From Vandiemenella viatica (lineage: Eukaryota > Arthropoda > Insecta > Orthoptera > Morabidae), in contig JARYHS010008074.1 of the NCBI GenBank assembly GCA_031002005.1, positions 177,344,494-177,408,493 of the forward strand: a stretch of 64,000 nucleotides of DNA, read 5' to 3'. A model generated the notes under the pieces. The model searched no databases. It saw nothing but the letters and a program-made list of their open reading frames with translations, and had not been told where the DNA came from. Below are positions 10,472 through 21,234 of this stretch, piece after piece. A program made the translations under genes and the position numbers. The first letter of the stretch is position 1; every line of letters starts with the position of its first letter.

Positions 10472-11535
10472 AGCTACCGACATCTAACAACCATAGTGCA
10501 CGATGGGAGACGAGATGCTATTACCACACACAAATGCCAGTCATCTGCGCTATCTAGTTCAGGCAGCAAAGTAAAATTTACGGACACACATATCTTTGGA
10601 TGAAATACGAAAATATCCTTGATCTACCACTTTCAACCACCATATCTTCCACACTCCCACAGTTACCGAAATTCGGCCAACGTTGTGATCGATGGGTGAC
10701 TCTGTGTTACTACCACACACAAACGCCAGTGATCTGTGATAGACAGTTTTCACTGAAAAGTGATACACCACGACACATGCGTCTTTGGCAGAAATATGAA
10801 ATTGTGGCAGGTCGAAAAATTTCAACCCCCATATCTCCCACTCCCCCATAGCTACCGACATCTAACAACCATAGTGCACAACAGGAGACTCGATTCTACT
10901 ACCGCACATAAACACCAATGGTCTATGCTATGTAGTTGTGGCAGAAAAGTGGCAATGTGGAGACACATGTCTTTCGTCGAAATACGAAAATATCCTTGAT
11001 CGGCCACTTTCAACCACCATATCTCCCACACTACCACAGTTACTGAAATTCGACCGATGTTGTGATCGAAAGGTGACTCTGCGTTACTACCCTACACAAA
11101 CGCCAGTGATCTGCGATAGATAGTTTTCGCTGAAAAGTGATACAACATGACACATGCGTCTTTGGCAGAAATATGAAATTGCCGCAGGTCGGCCACTTTC
11201 AACCCCCATATCTGCCACACCCCGATAGCTACCGACATCTAACAACCATAGTGCACGACAGGAGACACGATTCTACTACAACACACAAACACCAATGGTC
11301 TATGCTATGTAGTTGTGGCAGGAAACAGAAGTATAAGAAGACACAAATTTTTGGTCGAAATATGAAAACGCCCTGCATTGGCCAACTTTAATCATCATAT
11401 CTCCCACATCCCCACAGCAATCGACATTCGGCCAACGTTGTGCATGACAGGAAACTTCATGCTACTTCCACACACAAAGACCAGTGATCTGTGCTTGGTA
11501 GTGCTGAAAAATGAAATATATGAAAACACACGTCT
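10472..11535 (+). repeat. Tandem repeat, 189-bp monomer in a 378-bp dimeric order
   Basis: Unit starts (AGCTACCGACATC-like or AGTTACCGAAATTC-like) lie at 10472, 10661, 10850, 11038, 11227 and 11416, spacings 189, 189, 188, 189 and 189. Units 1, 3 and 5 are closely alike (each begins with the same GCTACCGACATCTAACAACC), units 2, 4 and 6 resemble each other, and the two classes are more distant, so this is a three-dimer higher-order array. It lies wholly in putative intron 1. Short reading frames inside are by-products. Confidence 0.9.
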
Positions 11536-11563
11536 ATTTTTTATTACCTTTCTTCTTTTTCAG

Positions 11564-11638
11564 ATGAGCCGAGTAGTGGAAACTGAAAGAGTTCTTCTCA
11601 GGAATTATTGAGCCCACAACGGTTGAACATTACTAGTG
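11564..11638 (+). pseudogene. Putative exon 2 of the polymerase locus
   Basis: Bounded by TTTTTCAG and GTAAGTAA; 75 bases, a multiple of three, phase 1 on both sides. It encodes a Ser-rich peptide (DEPSSGN, stop, KSSSQELLSPQRLNITS). The single TGA is the only break. Confidence 0.45.
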
Positions 11639-11725
11639 GTAAGTAAATTGTTTTACTATGTGATGTTATAAAATAATTTGTGTTTTTTTCCATGACACTA
11701 AAACAATTTTTGTTTTTTGTTTCAG

Positions 11726-11830
11726 GTTTGTCGCAATAGAGCATTCAACCATCCCCAGGTATGGATGAGTCGCAGTCATCGAGCCTGCCAATCATTCAAC
11801 CTGGGCAAGGGGTTCTACTGCACTTGAATG
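11726..11830 (+). pseudogene. Putative exon 3, first copy of the duplicated exon
   Basis: Bounded by TGTTTCAG and GTAAGTAC; 105 bases, phase 1 on both sides. The peptide has the core IQPSPGMDESQSSSLP; one TAG near the start. It is homologous to exon 4 both in sequence and in the flanking introns. Confidence 0.5.
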
Positions 11831-11924
11831 GTAAGTACATTCCAACAGTAATTTGTTTACAGTACTATATCATTACGAAATCACATTTTTCCAAGATACT
11901 AAAACAATTTTCTTTCTTGTTCAG

Positions 11925-12024
11925 ATTCATCACAAGGAAGTAGTCAACCATCTGTGGGTATGGAAAAGTCAAAGAGCATGCCTCCCACAACGGATTCTGC
12001 CACAGCCACCTGCACACTGTACCA
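11925..12024 (+). pseudogene. Putative exon 4, second copy of the duplicated exon
   Basis: Begins after TTGTTCAG and carries SSQPSVGMEKSKSMPP, parallel to exon 3 (shared QPS.GM..S). Its donor has decayed from GTAAGT to GTTAGT and the length is off by one, so the exon is probably dead. Confidence 0.45.
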
Positions 12025-12119
12025 GTTAGTACAGTTCGTCAGTTATTCACTTACAGTATTATGTGCTTACGAAATTATGTTTTCCATGATACTAAAACAG
12101 TGATTTTTTTATGTTTCAG

Positions 12120-15035
12120 ATGTGGAGGTCGGACGCCAAGTCACAGCCAACGAGCCTGCTCAACGAACAATGTAGAGAGAGTGGGAGATGTACTCCATAG
12201 CGGGGCCCAGTCGGCAGTCCGTCGGGGCACGCCGGCCACCCACCACAGCAGGAGTTCAACCGCCTGCCGCCACAGCCGGGCCAAGCTGACAGTTCGGCGG
12301 TGCAGGAACAATCTAGTCACTCGCCACTGCATCAAGCAGTCGCAATCATGCAGTAACGGAGGGTGAGTTTCCAGAGGCAATGTGCTTAGTCCTTGGAGAT
12401 AGGCTGAGTGCATTTAAAAATAGAATCTATATCGCGACCATTCTAAATTCTGAAAATTTTATTGGACCATTTAACATCATTGATGCATGTTATGATCTTT
12501 TGGCAAATAAAATCCGCTAAATTGTTAATAACCAGTCCAACTCACCGTAAAGGTTTAGGTTGGGCTTGCTACATCACTTGCAGTTCAGAAGGGATTAAAT
12601 TTCGTTTCTGCAAACTTGTATTTTTCTAACTAAAATGCGTGAAGTAACAACTAGCACTCACCTACTTCATTGGTACATGATCTATGTAAAGTTGGAAATC
12701 AGGACGGAATTGGAAGAGTTTCAGGAGAGAGATTCTGGTAAAACCCTCGAAAGATTAATTTCCCTCGATATAAACATTGCTCATTTTCAACCTTTATATC
12801 GAAGGTCTTCCCATGTTGCTCTGTCACTATATGTCCAAAGAAATCTGGCTGTTGTCAACGTGACAAACGATGACAAGTTTTGTTTTCTTTACAGTTCTCC
12901 TTGCATCTCTAGTACAGGCGCATAACAACGCAATTGTAGTTAGTACTTACATTCGCAAGCCGTGAATTCCATTTCTCAGGCATTTAGGTTCCGGTGAAAC
13001 TCTCGGATATTTCAAAATTCGAGAGGCAAAATCTAGGCATTTTAGTAAATGTTTTCGGACTGGATATCATTAAAGGTAGGAATGAAGTTGTAGGGCCCTT
13101 ACACTTAACTGCAGACAAACGCGATAACCACAGCAACATGTTGCTGCATACTGACGGCAATGGGATATCCCATTACTGTTGGATTCGCAACTTGTCGCAG
13201 CTTGTTAATTCTTCATTAAATAACTACCCTCTTGCTATACACATATGTGATAGATGTCTGCAGCATTTTGGCAGCAAAGATCTCCTGTACCGACACGAGA
13301 TCGATTGTGCAAGGGTTGAACCAGTAAGAGTAGATTTGCCCGGCGATGACCATAAAACTTTAAAGTTCAAGGATTTTGCGCACCAACTGCGTGTTCCCGT
13401 CGTCGTTTACGCAGATTTTGAAAGTTTGTTAGAACCTTATGCTTTATGCAGTCCCCCGCCCAACGTCTCTCACTCAACCAATGTACAGAAACACCACACC
13501 CCATACGCTGCGGCATACCAGGTCGTTTGTCTCGTCGTACCTAGTCTGCCACGTCTCATCTCCTTCTCGGGTCCAAACCCTGAGAAATGGCTTGTGGAAC
13601 AACTTGTCCAGCTTGCCGAGGATATTGACAAAACTTATAAGGAGTGTATTCCCCTTGTTATAATAGATGAGCAAGAAGCAAATTTTTCTGATGCTACAGT
13701 ATCCCACATCTGTGAGAAAGACATTGAACAGGGGACTGTTAAAGTCCGTGATCATTTCCATATCACAGTTGCATTTAGGGGGCTGCACACAATGACTGCA
13801 ATTTGCGGTTTAAGACTAAAAGGTACATACCCATTTTCATTCAGAATCTTTCTGGGTATGACGCACATTTCATAGTTATGGCATTATCTGACCTCGACGG
13901 CGATTAAATGGATGTACTTCCCATAAGCACAGAACGCTACATTTCTTTTTCAAAAAAGGTTGAATGTACTTCAATTATATTAAGGTTTCTGGACGCTTCC
14001 CGTATTATGCAGGCCCCGTTAGACAAACTGGTTGGAACCCTTGAGGACGGTGACATAGACATTACTCGTGCTCATTATTTTATTTTTTTTTACTTATTGC
14101 TTTAAGCCTCGTCAACGGCTAAGGTCATTAGAGGCGGGATGGGACTGGGGACAAGGAACCGGGAGGAATTCGGCCATGGCCGTTTTGAAGGAAGCATCCC
14201 GGCATTGACCGGGAGTGATTTGGGGAAACCATGAAAAACCCAAATCTGGATGCCCGGACGGGGATTCGAGCCCGCGTCCTCCTGAATGTGAGGCTAGAAC
14301 GTTAACCGTTCACCCACCACCCTCGGTACGCGAGTATGCAAGTCTGTACATGGAGACAGATGTGCAGATCTAAAAAATTTAGGATTGTATGTTTGGGGAA
14401 ATACACCTAGGACCCTGCCCACTACTGCCCCTGGCCTTTCGTGGCAGGCCATGGTAAGGAGCACGCGTGTTGAGTTGAACCTTCTGACCGATATCGACAT
14501 ACTGCTCCTTATCGAACGCGGAATAGTCGGAGGTGTTTGTCAATGCGTCCATAGGTACGCCAAGGCAAATAACAAGTACATGTCGGAGTACAACCGCGAG
14601 GCGCCAGACAATTTTGTCATGTACTTCGATATTAATAATCTGCACGGTTGGGCCATGTCCGAGCATCTAATCTCTGGTAGGTTTCAGCTGTTGTCGGCCG
14701 AGCAGATTGCGAGCATAGATTGTATGAGCGTTGCACATGACTCGCCCAGAGGGTTCGTGTTGGAGATAGACCTTACGATTCCTCAGGATAAACACGACGT
14801 TCTAGCAGACCCACCGCCATGTCCAGAGCACAAAACCCCTGTAGGTTCCATGTTCCTCATGTTGTTGACCAAACTGGAGAACAAGATTATCGTACGGTAA
14901 GTCCTCCATTACCCAGTCCTTCAGTAATGTGTAGATTTGCAAGTGAGCAAAATACATCGCGTGATTTCTTTCTACCAGTCACCGTGGTTGAAAGACTACA
15001 TCTCCCTATTAAAATATTTTCATCGAAACCATAGA
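12120..15035 (+). pseudogene. Protein-primed family-B DNA polymerase relic (Polinton/adintovirus type)
   Basis: Polymerase of self-synthesising DNA transposons and related viruses, which copy their genome from a terminal protein. In order: a Pro/Ala-rich stretch with three stops (12120-12360); an N-terminal part with GDRLSAFKNRI (about 12390); a piece with FQERDSGKTL and AVVNVTNDDKFCFLY (12700-12890); a frameshift near 12888; KLSDISKFERQNL from 12994; a C2H2-like finger ICDRCLQHF...LYRHEIDC; the exonuclease motif VVYADFESL near 13410; a CEKD...VRDHFHI cysteine/histidine motif near 13720; GYDAHFI across a frameshift near 13855; ERYISFSK and LDKLVGTL; the SINE (14072-14330); then TAPGLSWQAM (about 14430) and YFDINNLHGWAMSE (14630), the first palm motif. 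Degenerate sequence with QSPWLKDYISL ends near 15035. The C-terminal palm (catalytic D.D region) is missing. No other Polinton gene (integrase, capsid, ATPase) is seen. Confidence 0.85.
14072..14330 (-). mobile_element. tRNA-derived SINE, type-1 tail
   Basis: Read on the minus strand: a tRNA-like head (near 14330 down) with B box GGGCTCGAATCCCC, a body with CATCCAGATTTGGG and GGATGCTTCCTTCAAAA, then the tail ending in A-rich sequence at 14072. It interrupts the polymerase relic. The tail type (GTCCCATCCCGCCTC, GAGGCTTAAAGCAATAAG) is shared with the copies at 54541 and 55706. Confidence 0.85.
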
Positions 15036-15314
15036 CTCTGATCGAAACTATTAAGCTTTGCATATAAAATTTTGGAACGCCTGCCAATTTCACAGTAAAT
15101 TCAATATTTACGAAGTTGAAAAGGTCCTCAAAGAACTTTAATGTGTTCAGTCGGTTTGCGTCTAGAGAAGAATTTACATGGGCTCAGACAGTCAGCGTAA
15201 ATCAGTGTTTTTAACATTTATTACAACTTTCTTTGCTTGGAAATCAAGTTCCAGTTATAAACATAGTGATTAGCATTTAATAATTTCTAAGCTGTGGGAG
15301 ACAAGTCTACCGTA

Positions 15315-15475
15315 GCATGGAAAACCGAAATTGGATAGCCGGACTATGGATGAACCTGTGTAATCCTTAATAACAAGCACTAACCTTGACCACTTTTTTG
15401 TTGTTTTTTTCTGCATGGCTGGATGGGGATTAGAACCCGCGTCCTCCCTGATGCTGATCCACCACGCTCGGTTTC
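15315..15475 (-). mobile_element. Decayed fragment of the same SINE
   Basis: A stretch resembling CATGGAAAACC..ATGGATGCCCGGAC (15315-15350) and a separate, better preserved tRNA-like head (about 15412-15472, with a B box-like GGGTTCTAATCCCC) lie 60 bp apart around a T-rich insert. Confidence 0.5.
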
Positions 15476-16803
15476 GGTTTTAAGGAATACATTTTTGTTT
15501 AATGTATCTTTCCTATTTATAATTGCAGATGTTTTCTGATCTGTCACTAATGGCGAGAAATTATTTTATCGGTTGTGGTGGATACACTTAATATCACAAG
15601 TTCATCTAAGAAGAAAGTTCTCTGAGCTTTGTATGTTAATAAAAAAAATGCGAACGTTCAGCCGCATCAAGCTGTCGCGATCCTGGAAAGGCTCAACAAT
15701 CAAATTCTGCATCATCATTTTCATCAAACTGAAATCACACAGAACCTAACAACCGGTTTGTAGGGGCGGCAAATGGAAAACTTATGTGGTAGCGACCGTT
15801 TTTTATTATTACAATTCTGAAGTCGTAGCGATAGGATACGATGCAAATCGTTGATGATTTAAGATAGGATAGCGAAGAAAAATTCCTTATATAGTGTAAC
15901 TGCTTTTTAAATAAAAAATACTATGTCAAGAAACAAGAATATATAAAACTTTAAATAAGTCCCGTCGCGGGCATAAGCCATGTAAAACTACTATTTACTG
16001 AAGAGATTAATAAAGATCATAAAATGAAAGTTCAGTTCCGGAAACAGCAAAGTAATACTAGTTGATTACCGGAAAACTTCTTATCAGTTAATGTATTTGC
16101 CTGAGGGTAGGCATCAGGACTTCGAATAAATTAATGAATGTGGTCGCCACGATTGGATGGCCAGTGTAATTTCGTTTATTATTACCATAGTACAAGTAAC
16201 ACACACCACTCGACCAACAAACAATATTTATAAAGTTAAATATTTTCTAGTCTTAATATTATAAGTGAGAAATAAAACTTTACGTGAATTCGATCAGTTA
16301 CTTCGCTAGCAGTCTACCACAACAATCACTGTTCCATACACTACACTGCAAATGTTCTTCTCTCGATAACTTGACAGTTTGAGTGCTACGATATATCACA
16401 GCTGCCCAAATACGACTGCCTTTCTTCGTTGACCAGCGCGGTAGCCTGAAATTAATTCGTATCCGGCACATAGTACACAACACTTCTATTCACAGATACA
16501 CTCACAATAACCAATTTTTCCCTGACTGTCACGGTCTGAGATCAACCGCGTACTCTTCTCTTCGATCCATCGAAACTTCGCTTCGTTCGTGGTCGACTCT
16601 CAGATCGTTAAGACATATGCGATCTTAAATCGCAATCGTATAAAGAAAGGGGAATCTTTGGCCTATTGTAATGCGATAATATGTACTATATTTGATAGTT
16701 TGTCCCGTATCTCAGATGGTATAGCAAATGTCCGGAAGGATTTCAAGCACATTTCACCCGTTGCTTTGGGTAAGAAAAGGAAACAAATTGAAGGTAAAGT
16801 GGA
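15476..16803. other. No recognisable feature
   Basis: Both strands carry only short frames without motifs (for example 16298-16483 minus and 16589-16843 plus). Confidence 0.5.
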
Positions 16804-16811
16804 CGCTACAT

Positions 16812-17020
16812 CAGGGCCGCATTTAGGCTTTGTGGGTCCCTAGTCTATACATATGGTACAGGCCCCGGTAGGCTACGGCGTAACAATTTATGGGCGAGTT
16901 TTGTTAGCTCTACAACTGGCCAAGGCGGGGATCACTCCGACCGGTCATCGGGGGCCCCTTCGGCTGTGGTGCGGGCCCCTTGCCTACAGCCTAGGTAGCG
17001 TATGCTTAAATGAGGCCCTG
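16812..17020. mobile_element. hAT-type MITE (209 bp)
   Basis: Ends CAGGGCCGCATTTAGGC and, read inward from the right, CAGGGCCTCATTTAAGC. Flanks CGCTACAT (16804-16811) and CGATGCAT (17021-17028) match at 6 of 8 positions, an aged 8-bp target duplication. The interior is GC-rich and non-coding; the ORF from 16853 is a by-product. Confidence 0.75.
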
Positions 17021-17028
17021 CGATGCAT

Positions 17029-17930
17029 GGTACTGACCGCAATAACTGCACTTAGTGCAGAGGTCTTGCTAAAAAGTACACTTTTTATGTCCTTTCGCAC
17101 AGCAGTTACAATCGAAGAAAACCTACTCTGTCACAAATTAAGAGGTAATGGTGACTATGCTATAATGATGGCAGCGGGCACAGTTTGTGAGAAGAGATTT
17201 GTTCATGAATTGGTGTTATAAGTGATTACGCGATGACAGCATGAAAATTTGACCACACCAAACGTGAGACAAAAGGTATAAGGTACATTAGAGTTTTGAG
17301 CTGGTTTACTTTACAAATAATTTATTCTTCTACTTAAAGCGCTTACAGTTTTTATATGAAAGGTAGCTAACTCAGAACAGATAAAATAAGATAAAAATCA
17401 TAAGTATACTAAACAGTCTGAATTACGATAACAGAAGGGGCGAAGTGTAAAAAAAAAACACACAAAATTTGACGGCGTATAAAAGAAAAATTTACGGACG
17501 AAGTCCTCAAACAGCGAGAGGGACGTTTGCTTAGTTGTAGCACCCTCCTAAATTTATGACAATAATAGTCACCACTGACTGATGTAGAGCTTCATATTTC
17601 CAGACAACCACACACGATTATGTCGCTTCAATCAATGCAGCTCTACGTTTGCATTATTTCCCAGACAAACGACGTCACTAATTTACACCGAGTCCTGTTT
17701 GAATGAGCTTAACGCTTGGAGCCTCATATTCGGGAAGAAGTCAGTTCGAACGCCAATCATCCTGATTTGCGATTTACATGATCTCTGGATGATTCCTTCA
17801 TAAAGTCCATAGCTGATTTCCTTTCCTCGATCATCACCCTGGCTCAAGTGATCCATAATCCTAAATGAAACATAGCAGATTGTGTGTGCCAACAAGGCTG
17901 TTCGGGACATTTAACTTCGACGAAAAATTG
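17029..17930. other. No recognisable feature
   Basis: AT-rich; only short frames such as 17683-17910 (minus) with no motif. Confidence 0.45.
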
Positions 17931-18005
17931 TCGCTTCATTGGGATTTGAACTCCGGTCGTCAAGAACCATATCGGTCGCTTTACCGGATACACGGTACAC
18001 AAATA
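17931..18005 (-). repeat. tRNA-like sequence, probably a SINE head
   Basis: Read on the minus strand, CGGAGTTCAAATCCCAATG resembles a Pol III B box and TATCCGGTAAAGCGACCG an A-box region about 40 bases earlier. It does not fold into a good tRNA by eye. It differs from the main SINE of this window. Confidence 0.4.
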
Positions 18006-18119
18006 CCTGGAATATTTCAGATAAGAGTAGTTGGTTGGATATGAAGCAGTCTTTGATAGTTACTTCTTCACCATGTTTGATCGGAACCGAAGCCGATAGA
18101 TGTATCCGTGAAGGAAATT

Positions 18120-18545
18120 GGCAGCTTGTTAGGCTGGTTGGCGGTCTGTTTTCGCTCTTTACGCGGCCCCCTTTGTGCGGCGCACAAAGCGGCTCGAGAT
18201 TGAGCTCGTCCCGGGGCAGCTGATGCGTTTGACGTGTCGCTAATCAGACACGGAACACTGCTCTCCGTCCCGCTCGCATTTACATACGGCGCGCCGCCTC
18301 CGTGTCTTGGCGCCGAGGCGAGGTGTCGGCGGTGGTAACGAGGCCTGCCTGCTTGCAGCAGCCAATTAGGGTGCGCTGACGCCTCGCCGCACCGCTCCGC
18401 GCTAACTGCTGACTCAAAAGTGTCCGCCGCTACCGACAAATGTGGCGCCCGCTTTGAAGTTTATCATTGTCTGGGTGTTATTCGGTTAGGGGGAATTTCT
18501 CGCGCATTTAATGAATAGGCTTATCGCGGTGCCACCATAATTCGT
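18120..18545. other. GC/CpG-rich block, possible conserved non-coding DNA
   Basis: High CpG content, with sites such as GCGCATTTAATGAATAGG and TTATCGCGG. The ORFs here (17939-18223 plus, 18068-18439 minus) are low-complexity by-products. It resembles the blocks at 21235-21745 and 33310-33500 in texture. Confidence 0.35.
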
Positions 18546-18597
18546 TTGACTTTCTACTCACGGGTCTCTCGTTCGAGACTAGTGCAAGGCCCTTTTT

Positions 18598-19783
18598 ACA
18601 CTATACGGTTTCGACCGTTCGGGGGGAAAAGACATTCTTTTAGTGGAGTAGAGAAGAGCATGGCACCTTTCACATTACACGGTGACGGCAAAATGCAGTC
18701 CAGTTTCCGTGTAGCAGCTGTCCACTGCCACTGCAACCCACGGCAAACACGGACGGCGACCGCTAACTCAGTGGTGTAAGTAGCCAAATACACGGTTACA
18801 CATTCGATGGTTTTAATTCGTACTGTCGTTCCCTCGAGCTCGAGTCATTTTAGTAGGTATCTGATAATGTCTTACTTCGTTATTTCTTTAAAAATATGGT
18901 TTTTGTCTTCTGTATATTTCATTCTGTAATGTTCAATAAAGGTATATTGTGAAAATTTTTGTTAATTTTCTTTCAGTTTAAAGCATGTGAATAACCTATT
19001 TCAAGAATGTAATACAAATATACACAAATTAGCATATATTTATGTTTACTTTAATGTAAAGACTAGAATCTCAATTGGTTGTATACAGTCCTTAAAGTGT
19101 GTATTTTGGCGCTGATGGATATCCTAGAGCAGGCCTGGCCAAACCGCGGCCCGCGGTTAGCATGCGGCACGCCTTGAACATTTTTCCGGCCCGCGAGATT
19201 CATCACATATATATTTCATTTTTAGTGTTATATATTTCTTTACAATGTGAGTTTAGTAACAATAATATTACATTCTCTATGTTTACATGTAAGAATAATA
19301 GTAAACACAATAATTACTCATGTTTCAATTTTTCACTCCAAAAAATATCTCTACTGGGAATATATAATTTTATATGCGACTCGCGGCGTTATGATGCACT
19401 TCCAAAGTGGCCCGCAAGATCATTTGGGTTGGCAACCCCTGTCCTAGAGCTTTTTACGTAATTCTTCAACGGAGACAATGGACATTCGAAAATAATTGAA
19501 AACCTTATTTATATCTTTAATACATCCTCAAATAAGATATAAAATAGGCCCAATTTCTTTCTCCTTTCATTGATATTATGCACCCAAACCAGTCCTCTTT
19601 CGTCGGCGATTATATAACAATTACGAGTTATTATAATCAAACAGCATACCAGTTACCACTCAATAACACGAAGCTTGTGATGTGAAAAAGCCATGTATAA
19701 ACCGTACAATGTGAAGTAGTATGCCCGTCCGGATTTTCACCGTACGATGTCTTACGGTCAAAGACGTCTGGTGTGAATGAGCC
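18598..19783. mobile_element. PIF/Harbinger-like non-autonomous element
   Basis: Left end GGCCCTTTTTACACTATACG and, inward from the right, GGCTCATTCACACCAGACG; both continue to a shared GACCGT about 30 bases in. Flanks CAA (18595-18597) and TAA (19784-19786) are a near match to the TWA target. A hAT MITE (19140-19441) sits inside and another (19791-20098) abuts its right end. No coding remains seen. Confidence 0.55.
19140..19441. mobile_element. hAT-type MITE (302 bp) with perfect 8-bp target duplication
   Basis: Ends CAGGCCTGGCCAAACC and, inward from the right, CAGGGGTTGCCAACCC. Flanked by TCCTAGAG at 19132-19139 and 19442-19449 (identical), fitting the NNNTANNN preference of Buster-type hAT elements. 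Interior AT-rich and non-coding. Confidence 0.9.
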
Positions 19784-19790
19784 TAAGGGT

Positions 19791-20098
19791 CAGTGGTGTA
19801 GCTAGGTCAACAAGGGCCCCGGTGCAAAATAAAATTATTTTGGGCCCTCAGGCCAGATGAGCGACATTCTTTTTTTTTATTATTTCTGCCAAGTTGCTGG
19901 TAGAGGCCCTCTGAGCTGAGCTTGGGGATAACTGAGCAGTAGAGTATCTAGATTCACAAGGCCCTCAGAGCTAAAAAAAAAAGGCCCTTTGGCCCTCTGA
20001 GCTGCAGTTGGGGACCCCCTCAGATGCGCTCTGGGGCCTCCTGAGCGTGATATCCCCGGTGCACTACATCGCCTAGCCGTATGGTAGCTACGCCCCTG
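19791..20098. mobile_element. hAT-type MITE (308 bp)
   Basis: Ends CAGTGGTGTAGCTAGG and, inward from the right, CAGGGGCGTAGCTACC. Flanks CTAAGGGT (19783-19790) and CTAAAGGT (20099-20106) differ at one base. The interior contains repeated GGCCCTCTGAGCT-like motifs. Confidence 0.85.
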
Positions 20099-20175
20099 CT
20101 AAAGGTACAGGTCGTGACTGTTATGACTGATATAACCGTAACGTCTTCAATGACGTTTTACTTGATCCTTTAAGG

Positions 20176-20385
20176 CTTTTTATTATTATTATTATTAAAA
20201 TTGCTTTACGTCTCTTAACAGCGAGGTCTTTAGAAACAGGAAAGGATGGGGCAAGGAATGGGAAGGAATTCGGCCATGGCCTTTTGAAGGAAGCATCCCG
20301 GCATTTTCCTGGAGTGATTTGGGAAACCATGGAAAACCCAAATCTGGATGCCCGGACGGGGATTCGAAACACCGTCCTCCCGAAG
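20176..20385 (-). mobile_element. tRNA-derived SINE, type-2 tail, 5' truncated
   Basis: Same head and body as the copy at 14072, but with the tail GCAATTTTAATAATAATA (minus strand) and TTAAGAGACGTAAAGC instead. Flanked by CCTTTAAGG at 20167-20175 and 20386-20394, a 9-bp target duplication. The tRNA head is truncated just past the B box. Confidence 0.9.
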
Positions 20386-20394
20386 CCTTTAAGG

Positions 20395-21234
20395 ATTGGA
20401 ATGTCTGTCGCGGAGTTACGCTTTGCACACCAGCAGTGTAATAACCGACTGGGGCAGCAACATGAAACCGAGATTGGTGATGAGTGACATCGCTCGGGCC
20501 TGCAATTCAACAGGACGCTAATGTAACACATTTCCCTCAATACTTGGTTGAAGATATCGCATGTTAGAGCGAATAGCTCCTCAAACCATCACTCTTGGCA
20601 TTTGTCCACTATACAAATAATGATAAAAAGTAATAAAAAAGGCTTAATTAGATTTGGAAAATTGCTACCATATCATGTGCTACATCGCAATTAAATTAAA
20701 TCCAATTCAACCTATGACAGTAATCATTTTCAACAAATGATGCTGAAATGCTTAAGCCATTGTTACTAACTGCTCTTATAGCTTAATTTTTGCTTCCCGT
20801 ATACAAATCTTAATATGTAATATAAGAAATGTCAAGAGAAAAATTTCGTAAATCAAAGGTATTTTCGAAAATTTTAATTACTGAGTTTTTGTTTCAATAT
20901 AACTTGATATTCAGGAATTCCGGGGAATCTAAAGCCAGGAACTGCTTTTGATAATCCATTAGATTTTTTTTTTTTTTACTTGAATATAACAGGATTCAAT
21001 ACACCATTAGAGGTGAAATTGCTTTTTGGGAATAACGTACGTCATTATGAAATTTACTAGCTGTTCTCCGATTTACAATGTACGTAGTCTGGATGGTTCT
21101 AGACACTTAACGCATCAAGACACACCACTTCATTCCACACAGTGAATGGGAATTTTTTTCAGTCACTTCGCGGCTAGCGACAAGTGGTATGCGGATTGAT
21201 TCGACAGAGAAATACGAAACGAGCAGCTCAATAA
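20395..21234. other. No recognisable feature
   Basis: AT-rich, no supported gene or repeat. Confidence 0.45.

Larger units (their letters stand above)
9935..15035 (+). pseudogene. Spliced locus ending in a Polinton-type family-B DNA polymerase, decayed
   Basis: I read this as one broken transcription unit: promoter (9901-9939), exon 1 (coding 9975-10017), intron 1 with a tandem repeat, phase-1 exons at 11564-11638, 11726-11830 and about 11925-12024, then a long terminal exon from 12120 that runs into a protein-primed polymerase of the DNA_pol_B_2 family. All joins that can be read enter in phase 1, and the frame entering at 12120 is the frame of the polymerase N-terminus at about 12360-12520. 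In-frame stops occur in exons 2, 3 and the last exon; several could be C-to-T changes of CAG or CGA codons. A SINE splits the polymerase at 14072-14330. The splicing is inferred from sequence only; the polymerase identity is firm. Confidence 0.6.

Noticed and set aside
10559..11391. Several ORFs of 60-100 codons on both strands
   Set aside because: They are produced by the 189-bp tandem repeat, which is nearly a multiple of three (63 codons) and so keeps frames open by chance.
14896..14904. GTAAGT after the polymerase segment, read as a splice donor
   Set aside because: Polymerase-like sequence (QSPWLKDYISL) continues in the same frame past it with stops, so decay explains it better than splicing.
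16853..17221. 122-codon plus-strand ORF
   Set aside because: Its first half lies inside the hAT MITE at 16812-17020 and crosses the MITE border; no family resemblance.
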